64,000 nt of DNA from Paguma larvata (lineage: Eukaryota; Chordata; Mammalia; Carnivora; Viverridae). The stretch covers positions 48,948,558 to 49,012,557 of the forward strand of contig CM057826.1 of the NCBI GenBank assembly GCA_030068075.1. Direction: 5' to 3'. Under the pieces are notes generated by a model, which saw only the letters and a list, made by a program, of their open reading frames with translations, searched no databases and was not told where the DNA came from. The position numbers were made by a program, and so were the translations under genes. Positions 36,124 through 48,423 of the stretch are shown here, in pieces. Every line of letters begins with the position of its first letter. Position 1 is the first letter of the stretch.

Positions 36124-36218
36124 AAGAAACGTTTTTAAATCCTTACTTCAGCAAATAAATATGTAACAAAGTAAATTTTTAAAAAAACGTCCAGGGTAGT
36201 CTTAATAGGAGGATTCCT

Positions 36219-36429
36219 TTTTTTTTTTTTTTTAATGTTTACTTATTTATGAGAGGGAGAAAGAGAGAGAGTGCGAGCGAGCGAAGCGCGAGCGAGCAGG
36301 GGAGGGGCAGAGAGAGAGACACACAGAATCTGAAGCAGGCTCCAGGTTCCTAGCTGTCAGCACAGAGCCCTCAGCGGGGCTCGAACTCACCAATGCGGTA
36401 ATCAGGACCTGAACCACCCAGGCACCCCG
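36219..36429 (-). mobile_element. CAN SINE
   Basis: Exact duplication taggaggattcc on both sides. The CT-rich zone has become GCGA-rich ('gagcgagcgaagcgcgagc'). Confidence 0.93.
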
Positions 36430-37189
36430 TAGGAGGATTCCAAACACGGAATCTCTGGACACGGCGTGCAGAGCGGCAGGCCTGACTGGGTTGCCCAGGA
36501 TCTAATGGGGAGGAGGGATAAGACAGTCCATGCCCTAGATCCCAGAGCTTCAGCAGCCTGCTCTTCTCCTTTGGGTCACGACACACGACATATTTTACTT
36601 TGGTGTGCCTGCTGGGTGAAGGCGAGGAGCAAGGCCCAGGAGAGTTTTTCAGGGACTGTAAATGACTCATAAGGAATTCTCCTCCGGAAGCGGAGACCTG
36701 GGTGTTGGGTGCGCTGAACTGGAGGTGGCATCACTCCCGACCCCTGCCCACCCCACCAGGCAGTGAACCTTCAGAGATGACCCCTTCTGTAGGAGGTTTT
36801 GGCCCCTGTATCCAAATCCGAATTCCTTCCAGGCTTAGCTCACTCCACCCTGGTCCATGGTTGCTGACGAAGAAGGGAATAGACAGGCCAATTTAGTTGT
36901 CGTCCTCTCTTTGTTCCCTTGACCTTGAGGCATTTAATGCAGCAGAGCTCGCGGTGCCAGAGCCCGGCAGAGTTCTGGAATGAAAGGCAAGAGACCTTGG
37001 AGCGCTCTCGGAGCCCACACTCGTTTTCTGTGCTTTGGTCACCATAGTGACTTCTCTCTGAAGCCTCAATTCTGTGGGTTTTGCTCGATATTCATTCATA
37101 ATAAGGCCACCCCTGCGTTTTCCGCCCACTGGGGAACAGAGCGCCGCGTGCATTTGTAGTCACGTGGCTCATACGCAGGGCCTTTAAAT
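36430..37189. other. moderately GC-rich, repeat-free stretch
   Basis: About 760 bp without recognisable repeats, with scattered CpGs and a CACGTG E-box at 37161-37166. Could be a regulatory element; no exon identified. Confidence 0.35.
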
Positions 37190-37262
37190 TGTGTGTGTGT
37201 GTGTGTGCGCGCGCGCGCGTGTGTGTGTGCGCGTGTGTGTGTGTGTGTGTGTGCGCGCGCGT
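37190..37262. repeat. (TG)n/(CG)n alternating purine-pyrimidine tract
   Basis: 73 uninterrupted bases alternating pyrimidine and purine, with three CG blocks among TG blocks. Strong Z-DNA-forming candidate. Confidence 0.96.
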
Positions 37263-37639
37263 CTGCGCGCAGAGGTCCTCTGCTCTGCGGCGGGAGGGGT
37301 CAGAGCTGGGAAGGAATTCAGATCCCTTCTGGTCTTGTTCTCATCATTTACAGAGGAGAAGGAAACTGCCCAAAGTTTCCTAGCCTTTCTTAGAGACGCC
37401 CCCACTAGAACATGAGTGCCCTGACTCCTGGCCCAGTGCTCACTGCACTCCATCACACAGGGACGTGCAGGGCCCACGGGCTCATCCCATATTTTCTAAC
37501 TTCTTGGCCTTTTGTGCCAAGTACTGGAGTCACACTTCCTGAGGCCCTCACTAAAGGATTAAAAAATATATGATAACCAGATCGAACCTATAGTGAAAGC
37601 CCAAAATGAGAGCTCCTATAGTGAAACAAAGCTCTTCCA

Positions 37640-38060
37640 TTTGCAGTACAGATTTGCAAGTAAATTAGCTCATTTGATCCTCCAAATTACCCTGCAAAGT
37701 GTCTACTACTACTCTCTTTAAAACTGAGAAACTTGTGGCTTCAGAGCGGTGGTATGAATCAACTAGGGAGTCAGAGGTGAATTTGAATCCTGACTCTGCC
37801 ATTTGCTAATGATAAAGAATGGCATAAAAGGTAATCAGTATAGACACTGACTTCAAATACAACGAGATCCAGTGTCCCTCCCATTACCCTGCTGTGTGAC
37901 TTTAGGCGGTTACTTAACTTCTCTGAGCTTCTATTTTCCATCTGTAAAAACAGCATAATAGAACCTATTTCACAGAGTCTTTGTGAGGATTAAATAAAGC
38001 AATGCACGGAAATCACTTAGCACTGTACTGGATACTTAATAAGTGGTTTCTATTATTCCA
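37640..38060. mobile_element. two MIR copies in opposite orientation
   Basis: 37640-37760 reads as antisense MIR ('ctcatttgatcctccaaatt'). 37765-38060 reads as sense MIR ('ttgaatcctgactctgccat', 'aggattaaataaagcaatgc'). Confidence 0.7.
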
Positions 38061-38609
38061 AAATTAGAAAGTACTCTCCTGCTAGAACAGCTGGTCACAG
38101 ACAAAAAGAAAAAATCTACATCCCACATCCAGGCTCACCCAGAGCCCAATATTCCTTTGTGTCAACCAAGGAACTGAGTACTTGAAAAAAAGACATCCCA
38201 AAGAGAGGAAGGTGAATTTGAAAGATGCTTTTCATAGTTTGATTTTGCATTTCTAAAAGATTCAGACTTGGAAAGGGAAGGGAGGAGTTGAACTCTGTGT
38301 CTGTCTATAGCTTTGCTTCTGATACTCTCCAGAACTACGCTGCCCAACAGGGTGGCCCCCAGCCTCTTATGGTTATCGAACACATGAAATACACCTGCTC
38401 CAGACTGAGATGTGCTGTAAGTATAAAACACATCCCGGGCCTTAAAGACTTAGTGGGGAACATTTTTAAACATTTTTAGAATTAATTTCACCCATGGCTT
38501 TTGATGTTTCTAATATGGCTATCAGAAAATTTTCAGTTCTGTATGTGGCTCACGTTATGTTTCTATAAGACAGAGCTGCTATAGGTAGAACACGGAATCC
38601 CGGCTCAGC

Positions 38610-38720
38610 CCACCTGTGTAGGGTGCTTCCCGTGTCTCTCTCATTTAATTCTTACAACAATATTGTCCGGAAGGTATTGTTATTTACATTTCACTCCTGA
38701 AGGGCAAACTTAGGGATGCC
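38610..38720 (-). mobile_element. MIR fragment
   Basis: 'catttaattcttacaacaat' and 'ggaaggtattgttattta'. Confidence 0.6.
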
Positions 38721-38985
38721 AACCCTTCGGTTTACCAAGTAAGGCCACCAAACCCACTATTATTATGTACTAACATCATTCCATAAGAGAAGGACTTTGT
38801 AATACCAACAACATTTCAACTGCATCAAACAGTACATTGCCCCTCAGTAATAAAAGTAGCTAGCATTTCTTAAGAGCTTATTATTTTAAAGGCACTGAGC
38901 TAATATATGCTTGAGCTTTTTCAGTTCTGTAAAACCCATGAGATTGGTTCCATTATTATCCCCATTTAAAAGGTAAGGTGAGTGA

Positions 38986-39206
38986 TGGGGCATCTGGGTG
39001 GCTCAGTCAGGTAAGCGACCGACTCTTGATTTCTGCTCAGGTCATGATGTCATGGTTAGTGAGATGGAGCCCCATGGTTGGTGAGATCGAGACCCACTAG
39101 GGGCTCTGTGCTGACAGCACTAAATCTGCTTGGGTTTCTCTCTCTCCTTCCCTTTCTCTCTGCCCTTTCTCCCTCAATATAAATAAATAAACATTAAAAA
39201 AAAAAG
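38986..39206 (+). mobile_element. CAN SINE, first of a tandem pair
   Basis: Head TGGGGCATCTGGGTGGCTCA. Contains an internal duplication 'agtgagatggagcccca' / 'ggtgagatcgagaccca' at about 39057-39100. Confidence 0.9.
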
Positions 39207-39442
39207 GGGGGGCGCCTGGGTGGCTCAATCGGTTGGGCGATCGACTTCAGCTCAGGTCATGATCTCGCGGTCTGTGAGTTCGAGCCCCGCGTCGGGCTCT
39301 GTGCTGACGGCTCAGAGCCTGGAGCCTGCTTCCGATTCTGTGTCTCCCTCTCTCTCTGCCCTTCCCCTGTTCACACTGTGCCTCTATGTCTCTCAAAAAT
39401 AAAAATAAACATTAAAAAAATAATAATAAATAAAAAAAAAAA
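39207..39442 (+). mobile_element. CAN SINE, second of a tandem pair
   Basis: Near-consensus felid copy with intact B box GAGTTCGAGCCCC. Inserted at the A tail of the first copy. Confidence 0.94.
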
Positions 39443-40076
39443 GATAAGGAGACCAAGGCTCTGAGAGCCACTGGTCAATAAGTGGAGGCTGTAGGATTTG
39501 AACTCACATACGATAAACTCTAAAGCCTGTTCTCCATCAGTTGTGCCTGCCCGTAATAGTCCCAGGAAGAAATTGAAGTTCTCATTTCGCTATAAATTTG
39601 ATGAGTTTTTTTTTGTTTTTTTTTTCTAGAATTCTATTATAGATTCATACCCTTTCCCTCTCAACCCCACCCCAGTCTGTACTTGAATTTGGGAAAAGAT
39701 AATTACAGTTGAAGTGACACGGGTATTTAAAAGGAAATCAACACATCTGCCTTCATCCTGCATGAATATGGAAGAGGATTTCTATCTAGCCAGCCCTTTT
39801 CACGGTCTCTTTCAATGGGAAATGTCAGGAAGCTCCAGAGAGCAAGCTGAGCCCGCTGGGAAGGCCCTGGTGCCCCATGTCCAGTGAGGACCAGGCTGTG
39901 TTTGGGCTGTTTGACTCCTTCTCATCCACAGCTTGATCTACACCTTCCACACAGGGGGAGCCCAGACGCTGCAAGGGGGTCATCACTCTACTCCGCCCCT
40001 TTTCCACCTGACAGGGGATTTAGAACAGAGTTTCCCATGCCTGAGCTACAATTCATTTCTGACTTGGCTGCCTCCC

Positions 40077-40106
40077 AGCTTTCAGCTTTCAGCTTTCAGC
40101 TTTCAG
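40077..40106 (+). repeat. (AGCTTTC)n heptamer repeat
   Basis: Four exact copies in tandem. Confidence 0.92.
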
Positions 40107-40309
40107 AGCACAGCCCTCCCGGAGATCACGCCTAACTTACAAAGCTGGGGGAAAACCTGCTCAGCGTTAACCTTCTCCAAGTCCAAATTCAAATCCCTCG
40201 GTTGTGGATTTGCAGGGTGGGGGGATTAGGGAAGCTGGCATTTTGAAGCTACAGGATAAGGGGAGGCCATAATGATCACGTCTTTCAGTCAGGTTGGGCT
40301 TTGTGACTA

Positions 40310-40500
40310 CAATGACTATTCCTTGCTAGGAGCTTTGCAGACACAGTATCACTCAGTCCTCATAGCAACCTATGAGGTCCATCTGAATCATCATACAAAG
40401 GGGAAAACTGAGCCTAAAAGAAGTGAAGTGACTTGCTCAAGGTCACACAGCTGCTAATGGCTGAGCCCCAAGACCCCAAACCTGGTCTATCAGACTCCAA
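40310..40500 (-). mobile_element. MIR
   Basis: 'agtcctcatagcaacctatg', 'ggaaaactgagcctaaaag', 'caaggtcacacagctgct'. Confidence 0.82.
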
Positions 40501-40523
40501 AGCTTAGAACTGTGGACTAGTTT

Positions 40524-40739
40524 GGGGCACCTGGGTGGCTCAGTCGGTTAACCAAGCATCCAACTGCAGCTCAGGTCATGATCTCACAGTTTGTGGGTTC
40601 GAGCCCTGCATCGGGCTTTGCAGCGATAGTTCAGAGCCTGCTTGGGAGTCCCTTTCTTTGCCCCTCCCTCCATCCCCACTCTCTCAGAATAAATAAACTT
40701 AAAAAAAAAAAACCACACACACACAAAAAAAAACCAATT
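40524..40739 (+). mobile_element. CAN SINE with exact duplication
   Basis: Identical tgtggactagttt at 40511-40523 and 40740-40752. The tail contains (CA)n and A runs. Confidence 0.95.
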
Positions 40740-41142
40740 TGTGGACTAGTTTGCTCAAGGTCACATAATGGCTGGTAAGTGATAGAGCCAAAATTCCAGT
40801 TAAGATAACAATGAGAGAACATGCCCTTCCCAGCAATCTCATAGAGATTTAAAAAAAAGATAATGCCAAAAATGAGTCAAGGCAAGGTGAGATGAGCATT
40901 CTTTCAAGCACTCAAACCTCTACAACTTGATGTTTATGTTTTGAAAAACAATTTGATAATCATACAAGGACCTTAATTTCTCCTCTTTATTTATTGCCCC
41001 CACCCCTGCACTTGCAACAGTCTCTGACAGTCAGTAATCCTCAATAAAGATTTGTAGAAGGAATAAATTCACTCCCACCCTGACATTCCCACATTCCCTT
41101 AAGGCCAAAGTGCTGTTAGGTTCACTTAAAATCAGTAATTCA

Positions 41143-41357
41143 TGGGGCGCCTGGGTGGCTCAGTCAGTTAAGTGTCTGACTTCAGCTCAGGTCATGATCT
41201 CATGGTTGGTGGGTTCAAGCCCCACATTGGGCTCTGTGCTGACAGCTTGGAGCCTGGAGCCTGCTTCGGATTCTGTGTCTCCCTCTCTCTCTACCCCTTC
41301 CCCGCTCATGCTCTGTCTCTCTCTCAAAAATAAATAAACATTTAAAGAAAATAAAAT
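41143..41357 (+). mobile_element. CAN SINE with exact duplication
   Basis: Identical 15-bp aaaatcagtaattca at 41128-41142 and 41358-41372. Confidence 0.96.
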
Positions 41358-41569
41358 AAAATCAGTAATTCAAAGAAGAGAAATTGAGAAGGGAAGGACA
41401 AGAACTTAATTTGAGATTCTGTCTGATCCACCTGGCAGCCAGTATTAAGAACTATTGCCAGCCAACAAAGGGTCAGGATACCCATAATAGATCATTCTCA
41501 TTGCCAATCTTACCAAAAGAATATTCCATTGTTAGCCAAAAATGCTAATAAAAATAATTACCATATTTG

Positions 41570-41735
41570 GAATGTTTATATGCCAAGAATTTGTGTATTA
41601 ATATCATTTCATCTTCATAATAGCCTTATAGGTAAATAGTATTATTTTCATTGAAGAAACTGGGTCTCAGAGAGGTCGAATAAATTGCCCAGAGTCACCC
41701 AGAGGGTGGGTGGTGGAGCCAGGATTCAGAATCAG
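41570..41735 (-). mobile_element. MIR
   Basis: 'atttcatcttcataatagcc', 'aagaaactgggtctcagag', 'cagagtcacccagagggt'. Confidence 0.78.
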
Positions 41736-41739
41736 TATT

Positions 41740-42345
41740 AGAGTTTTCATTCCTGGCTAAGCATGAGAAAATGGAGATTTCTAGATCTCCCCTAAAGTCG
41801 CCAACTTAGGACTCCCTGGAGTAGGGCCCTGGGATGTATTGAAAAGTCTCCACAGGTCGCCTGAAACCTACCAGAATTTGAAGACCTAGTCCTAGTTAGT
41901 CTTAACCCAAAACCCACCTTTCTAACTTCTCACTTGCCTTGAACCCAGTACTATTCAGTACCACCCCAGGAGAAGCTTTACTTGGGAGAACCACAGACCG
42001 TCTTCGTGAAGACCTTGGCCCAATGATCAGCTTTCATGATGTGCCTTTGTCCTCAGAGTAATAGACAAAAGCACACAGGCTCAGAGGATTCTAACAAAAG
42101 AATTTCAGAAAGCCAGGCGATCTAAAGTCTTCTGAGCCCAGGTACATGCCTTTCACTCAGCCCGGAGTCCCTATGCTCTCCTCCTTGCCTCTTTGTATCC
42201 AGTCATTCATCTTTCAGATGACAACTTCCTGCCACACACAGCTCTTTCTGTTTATTTGTGTGATTATTTACTTGTTTCCCCTTGGATGAGACCAAAGAAA
42301 GGGAGGACCAGGCCTTGTTTTGCTCCTCTTCAAACCCTATTCCCA
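41740..42345. other. intergenic unique sequence
   Basis: No coding or named repeat signal. Confidence 0.4.
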
Positions 42346-42389
42346 GGCCTAGCATGTAGTAGGCACTCAATAAATAAGAGCTGACCTTT

Positions 42390-42575
42390 ACAGATCTCCA
42401 ACCACGTACCAAGCTCCGTAGTGAGCACTTCATATATATGAACTCACTTAATTCTTACAACACCCTGATGCCCACTTCACAGATGAACAAATGAAGGTAT
42501 AGAAAGACCAAGTGGTCACTTAAATGTCTAAAAGGCTTAAATATACCAAACTAGTCTATGGCAAAGCCCAGATTC
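42390..42575 (-). mobile_element. MIR
   Basis: 'cacttaattcttacaacacc', 'cacttcacagatgaacaaat'. Confidence 0.7.
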
Positions 42576-42779
42576 AAACCTCAGCAGGAAAAACTCCAAA
42601 ACTGAAACTCTTGATTAATTCATGTTCTGGCGGTTGACTGATTGATGGTTCATTAATGGCTTCTGGAGCCGCCACACCCACAATTCATCTGCTGGAGACC
42701 AGGACTAATGCCTGACCCCGCAGGGCTGATCTGAGTATCCCAGCAACGTGGCTAGAATACCAGCCCTCAGAGGTGCAAG

Positions 42780-42935
42780 GTACTCTAGGAAAGAACAGGC
42801 TTTGGAAGCAGCCTTGAGATTGCCTCCTAGTTCCATCACTTGCCTCTCTGGGTCCCAGTTCTCCCATCTGCTGCATGGGTTAATAATTGCTACCCTCAAG
42901 AATCTTACGAAGATGAGACGACCTACTATACATGA
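42780..42935 (+). mobile_element. MIR
   Basis: 'ccagttctcccatctgctgc' and 'ggttaataattgctaccctc'. It underlies the start of the 148-codon frame at 42748-43194. Confidence 0.65.
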
Positions 42936-43393
42936 AACAGCCTACTATGATGCATCACACCCAGCAGAGTATCCACCACACATCTGTTTCCTTTCCTTAA
43001 TCAATCCTTCTTTCTGTCATCTCAGTCTAAAGCCCTGTTCTAATAAGGCTCTAGCTTTTTCCAACAAACACTCTCCAGCTGAGATTCAGAGGCAGCTGTG
43101 TCCTCTGCTCCTGTCTGCCTGCTCCCTCACAGAACACTCCCCTGCTATTTCTAGCTCCTCTCTCATCAAGGTCCTTTCCCGTTTTCCAAGGTAGCTAGGA
43201 TACAGACTTGTTAGGCCTGGCTCTGAATTCCCAGCGGAGGCCGGTGCAGGGCCTTTGGGCAGGTGGCTACACGGGGAAGCTGAAAAGGACAGAATCAATA
43301 GAAACAAATTTGTCCTGAGAAGAAGGGCAAGGCCCACCGTGTCCCTTTGCTTTGACAGCAGCTCAGATTCAGAACAGGGAGAGAAAAGGAGTG

Positions 43394-43543
43394 TCTTCTT
43401 TCTTTCTTCTTCCCTCCCTCCCTTTCTTCTTCCCTTCCTCCCTTTCTCCATTCCTTGCTTCCTTCCTTTCTTCCTTCTGTCCTTCCTCCCATCCTTTCTT
43501 CCATCCTTCCTTTTCTTCTCCCTCCTTCCCTTCCTTCCTTTCT
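43394..43543 (+). repeat. (CTTT/CCTT)n polypyrimidine tract
   Basis: About 150 bases, almost all C and T, with only a few purine interruptions. Candidate for triplex (H-DNA) formation. Confidence 0.93.
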
Positions 43544-43701
43544 AGATAAAGGTCAGTGTTTTTAAAAGGACTGAAGATTTGGGACTCCAGATGACTAGGA
43601 CCCATGACAAACTAGGAAGAAGGGTGTCTTGGGAGGAGCAAGCTATTACGGCATGTGTGAGCATAAGGAAAAATCAGAATCAAAACTAACTCATAACTCC
43701 C

Positions 43702-43898
43702 TGGGGTGCCTGAGTGGCTCAGTCAGTTAAGCATCCGACTCTAGATTTCACCTCAGTTCATGATCTCGAGGTGTGTGGAATCGAGCCCCACATTGGGCTC
43801 CATGGAGCCCGCTTGGGATTTTCTCTCCCTCTCTTTCTCTCTGCCCCTTCCCTACTTGTGCTCTCTCTCAAAATAAATAAATAAACTTAAAAAGCAAA
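43702..43898 (+). mobile_element. CAN SINE
   Basis: Head TGGGGTGCCTGAGTGGCTCA. Body shortened after 'attgggctcc'. Confidence 0.9.
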
Positions 43899-44264
43899 GT
43901 AACTCCCCATGTGCCTTTGCTTGAGTAAACTTCCTGCTTGGCAATGAAGGCAACGGGCAGAACCTCACCTGCTCAGGCAATGGACCACATATTTCTGGAG
44001 TGCCTCCCGAGCACCAGTGGGAATGGAGGAACTGGTACGGAGAGAGTTCAGGCAAGGATCTAGATTCAAATATCCTCTCTGTACAGGTGGGCCTCCTGAT
44101 TTTGTCTTCTTTTTCTTTTCTGATTAAAACATTTTTCTAGTAAACACATGTACATAATGAATAATTCAGACCACTCAGAAGAATAGAGGGAAAGGTGTGC
44201 CTCCTTTGCATCCCAGTTCTCAGGTTCTCAAGTACAACTATTGTTTTCTTCTTCGTCATCTTCT

Positions 44265-44369
44265 TCTTCTCCTTCTTCTAATTAATTGCTACGTTCAGTG
44301 CAGGGATTGAACTTATGACCCTGAGATCAAGAGTCACATGCTCCACCAACTGAGCCAGCCAGGTGCCCC
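44265..44369 (-). mobile_element. CAN SINE, short older type
   Basis: Ends 'gagccagccaggtgcccc'. The tail side is a (TTC)n-rich run. Confidence 0.82.
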
Positions 44370-45135
44370 ACAGTTATTGTCTTCTTTCCCCCAATGTATT
44401 ACATACCTTCAGATCTCCTAGTCCAAGCGATTCACTTCTCCTGAATTATGTCAATCACCAAATCTGCCTCTCCATGTGGCAGATGCTGGATCAGACACTG
44501 AGGATACCATGAAAAGAACAGAGGAAGAACATTAATATTGCATATGCATAATTATTCAACTATAATTGTGAAAAGTATCATAAAGGAAAATTACAAGCAT
44601 ATAATATAACTGGCCAAGGAAATGGCACTTAAACTGGTGTCGGAAGGATGTGTAGGAGTTAAAACAAGAGGGAAAAAGTGTTCCTGCTAGTGGGAACAAC
44701 ATATGCAAAGGCCCTGCAGAAGGAAGGTGTTTGTCAGGAGGGATTGGGAGGAGGCAGGTGTGGCCTCACAGAGTGAGAGTGTTTGTGAGGCGAGGTTCAA
44801 GGGTGGGAAGGGCTGGCTCAGCCAACAATCTGAAAGCTCTGGCAACCAGCCCAAAGCTTTCCAGAGTTGTCATTGTAACAAGTCCCTGTGCCAAGCACTT
44901 TGGAGAAATCAAACACCTTCCAGAAATTATCTGAATAAATAAAATATAGACAAATGAAACAAGGGCTAACAGCCCTTGGAATTGGAGCCAGGTGGGCAGA
45001 ACAGTCCTCAGGTGAGCTAGGAGCTAGACTGGAAGTTTTCATGAAGCTGGAAGTGGAGGGAATGTGGTTTTGGAATCAAGCAAAGATGTTATGAGGTTGT
45101 GGAATAGGGGCTGACATGATGAAAACAATTTGTTT
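44370..45135. other. intergenic unique sequence
   Basis: Open frames at 44703-44942 lack homology. Nothing recognised. Confidence 0.4.
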
Positions 45136-45138
45136 AAT

Positions 45139-45525
45139 TAAAAAAAATTTTTTTAATGTTTATTTATTTTTTGAGAGAGGGACAGAGTGCAAGCAGGGGC
45201 GAGGCAGAGAGAGGGAAAGACACAAAATCTGAAACAGGCCCCAGGCTCTGAGCTGTTAACACAGAGCCTGACGTGGGGATTGAACTCACAAATGGTGAGA
45301 TCATGACCTGAGCTGAAGTTGGACACTCAGCCACACAGGCACCCCTATTTATTTTGAGAGGGGGGAGAGAGGGGCAGGGAGAGAAGAAGAGAGAGAGAGT
45401 CCCAAGTCAACTCCACACTGTCAGTGCAGAGCCCGAAAGGGGCTCAAACTCAGGAACCATGATATCATGACCTGAGCCAAAATCAAGAGTCAGATGCTTA
45501 ACTGACTCAGCCACCTAGGTACCCC
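45139..45525 (-). mobile_element. two CAN SINEs in tandem
   Basis: 45139-45344 ends 'gccacacaggcacccc'. 45345-45525 ends 'gccacctaggtacccc'. Both are on the minus strand, head to tail. Confidence 0.88.
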
Positions 45526-45589
45526 CAGATGGTAAATTTTATGTGTTTTACCACAATTAAAAAAAAACAAAAACTATAGTATAATATCA

Positions 45590-46998
45590 CTACCAGGATA
45601 CTGACAGTGACATAATCTGCTCATTTTATTTAGATTTCCCCAGTTTTACTTTACTTATTTGTGTATGTGTATTAATTCTATACAATGTATCACTTGTATA
45701 AACTCCTGTGTCCACACCACAGCCAAGATACAAAAGATTCCATGGCCACAAGGATCCCTTGTATTGCCCTGTTGTAACCACACCCATCTCCTCTTCACCT
45801 CCCCTCTTCATCCCTCACTCCTGCAACCATTCACCTGTCCTCCATTTCTAAACTTTTATCATTTCAAAATGTTATATAAATAGAATTATGCAGGATGCAA
45901 TCTTTTGGAGTTTATTTTTTTCTCCTAAATTCCCTGGAATACATCCAGGCTGTTGCATAGATCAATACTTTATTCTTTTATGTTATTACATAGTATTCCA
46001 TGATGGGTATGTACTTCAGTTTGTTTGACTGTTCACCGCATTGAAGGACACTTAGGTTGATTCCAGTTTTTGTCTATCACAGATAATGTTGCCATGAGCA
46101 TTTGCATATTGGCTTTTTGTGTAAACAAAAGGTTTTATTTCTTAGGGATAAATGCTATTGCTGGGTTATATGGTAGTTGAATACTTTGATTATATTTTTG
46201 AGAATCTACCAAGCTGGTTTCCACAGTCAGTATATCACTTATATTCCCACCACCAATACAAGAGTCACCCGGATTCTCTGCATCCTCACCGGGGGCTGGT
46301 GTCATCGCTAGTTTTTATTGTAGCCATTCTGTTAGGTGCCTAGTGATAGCTCATAGTAGTTTCAATTTGCATTTCTCAGAGTTAATGATGTTAAATATGA
46401 AATGTACTTGTCACCTTGTCTATCCTTTTTGACGAGATTTTTCTTTATGGTTTTTACCTCTAGTTTCATTGGCAGACTGCTTATTTTTTCACTACTGAGT
46501 TTGAGAGTTCTTTCTTTATTTTAGGTACTTGTCCTTTGTCAAATATGTGGCTTACAAAAATTTTATTCTATTGGGTATTTTATCTTTTCATCATCTTCAC
46601 ACGGGCTTTTATATACCGGGAGTTTCATATTCTAATGAGGTCTAGTGTGCCAGTTTTCCTTTTTATTAATCATGCTTTTTTTTTAAAGGTTTTATATGTA
46701 AATAATCTCTACATCCAGCTTGGGACTAGAACTCACAACTCTGAGTTCAAGAGTCTCATTCTCTGCTGACTGAGCCAACCAGGCACCCCGGGAATCACAC
46801 TTTTTAATGTCAAGTCTAAGAAATCCTTGTCTGTCTCTAGATATTGAATTCTCACCTATTTTTGTTCTAAAAGTTTTATGGGGTTTTACATTTTACACTT
46901 AAGTCTATGACCCATTTTGATTGAACTTTTGTAGAAGCTGTGAAGTTTATGTTGAAGTTCATTTTTTAACCTATGGATCTCTGATTAGATTTGCTTGA
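45590..46998 (-). mobile_element. old L1 ORF2 3' part and 3' UTR, antisense
   Basis: Motifs on + (antisense) such as 'ttacatagtattccatgatg', 'tgctattgctgggttatatg', 'tttcaatttgcatttctcag' and 'atgacccattttgattgaac'. Split by a short SINE at 46677-46789. The HNRNPA1 retrocopy lies immediately to the right. No intact frame. Confidence 0.82.
46677..46789 (-). mobile_element. CAN SINE, short older type, inside L1
   Basis: Flanked by aatcatgcttttt and aatcacacttttt, the likely duplication. Confidence 0.86.
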
Positions 46999-47233
46999 TT
47001 TTTTTTAAGACAAATGTATTCAGAGTCATGATCAGACTACATTTAACAATCAATAGATTGGTTGGATCAGTGGATGTCAAGAAAAAAAATCTACGTTAAA
47101 ACCCTTCATTGTAACACTTTACGACTTTCCACTTCCCACAGAGCAGATTAAAATAACCTGTTTCATAACTAGTCACAAATGGTGCTCGTGGCTTTTTGCC
47201 CATAAACATGAGTGTTGTCTAAAACATGTCTTC

Positions 47234-47406
47234 ATGATCTCGTGGTTCATGAGTTCAAGCCCCACCTCGGGCTCTGTGCTGATGGCTCAGAGCCTGGAGC
47301 CTGCTTCAGATTCTGTGTCTCCCTCTCTCTGCCCCTCCCCCGCTCACACTCTGTCTCTCATTCTCTCTCAAAAATAAATAAACATGAAAAAAATTAAAAA
47401 ACAAAC
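47234..47406 (+). mobile_element. CAN SINE, 5'-truncated, in HNRNPA1 pseudogene 3' UTR
   Basis: It begins inside the SINE at 'atgatctcgtggttcatg', so the tRNA head is missing. It is flanked by the 12-bp duplication aaacatgtcttc (47222-47233 and 47407-47418). Confidence 0.9.
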
Positions 47407-47534
47407 AAACATGTCTTCTTTGTAGCAGCCCTGTCACCACTGTGGTTGGCCGAGGTCACAAATCTGTTGTTACCTGTAGCTTCCCTGTCACTTCTCTGGC
47501 TTCGCTGCTGAATTTTACTTCTTGGCAGAAATTA

Positions 47535-47687
<153 letters not shown>

Positions 47688-47886
47688 TTAATTGTAATGG
47701 TCAAAATCATTTTAGCTTCTGCCACCTCCCAAATTGCTTCTATTATAACCAAATACATTATAGCCATCCACCCTGCCACCATATCCACCACCACCACCAC
47801 CACCACTGCTACCAAAACCACCTCAGCCACTGAAGTTTCCTTCATGACCAAAGCTCCGATGCCTATCAAATCCACCACTATGTTGG

Positions 47887-48100
47887 GGTGCCTGGGTGGC
47901 TCAGTCGGTTAAACATCCAACTCTTAGTTTCAGCTCAGGTCATGATCTCACAGTTTTGTGGGTTCAAGCCCTGCATCGCAAGTACAGAACCTACTTGGGG
48001 TTCTCTGTCTCCCTCTCTCTCTGCCCCTCTGCCACTCACTCTGTCTCTGTCTCTCTCAAAATTAATAAATTAATTAATTAAAAAAAAAAAACAGAAAAAC
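47887..48100 (+). mobile_element. CAN SINE in the Gly-rich part of the HNRNPA1 pseudogene
   Basis: Full-length head (GGTGCCTGGGTGGCTCAGTC) and A-rich tail. The flanking CACCACTATG and CACCACTACA are the likely target-site duplication. Confidence 0.9.
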
Positions 48101-48233
48101 AAACACCACCACTACAACCACCACCAAAGTTCCCACTTACTTCAAGTTCTTCGGCTGAATGAAACACTAGCCATCTCTTGATTATGTAGGTTTACCTTAC
48201 TTCATAGTTGTGCCCATTCACAGTATGGTATTT

Positions 48234-48388
48234 CTCTTCTTTCCCCAGCTATATGGAGATATAATTGACAAATAACATTGTGTAAGTCTAAGGTGTACTA
48301 TGTGATGATTTGACATACATATATAATGTGAAATATATACTATGAATATACTTACCACATTAAGGTTGGTTAACACATCTATCACCCC

Positions 48389-48423
<35 letters not shown>

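Larger units (their letters stand above)
38855..39545 (-). mobile_element. MIR split by two SINEs
   Basis: Left part 38855-38975 ('attattatccccatttaa') and right part 39443-39545 ('aaggctctgagagcc', 'gtaggatttgaactcac') are one antisense MIR. Confidence 0.75.

Noticed and set aside
37184..37477. frames encoding His-Thr or Cys-Val repeats
   Set aside because: Translation of the TG/CG microsatellite.
39220..39402. recurrent frames beginning MAQSV (also at 17746, 32950, 62820 and others)
   Set aside because: All are translations of the CAN SINE body, not genes.
42748..43194. 148-codon plus-strand frame
   Set aside because: Its first third is a MIR and the rest has no recognisable domain or splice context.
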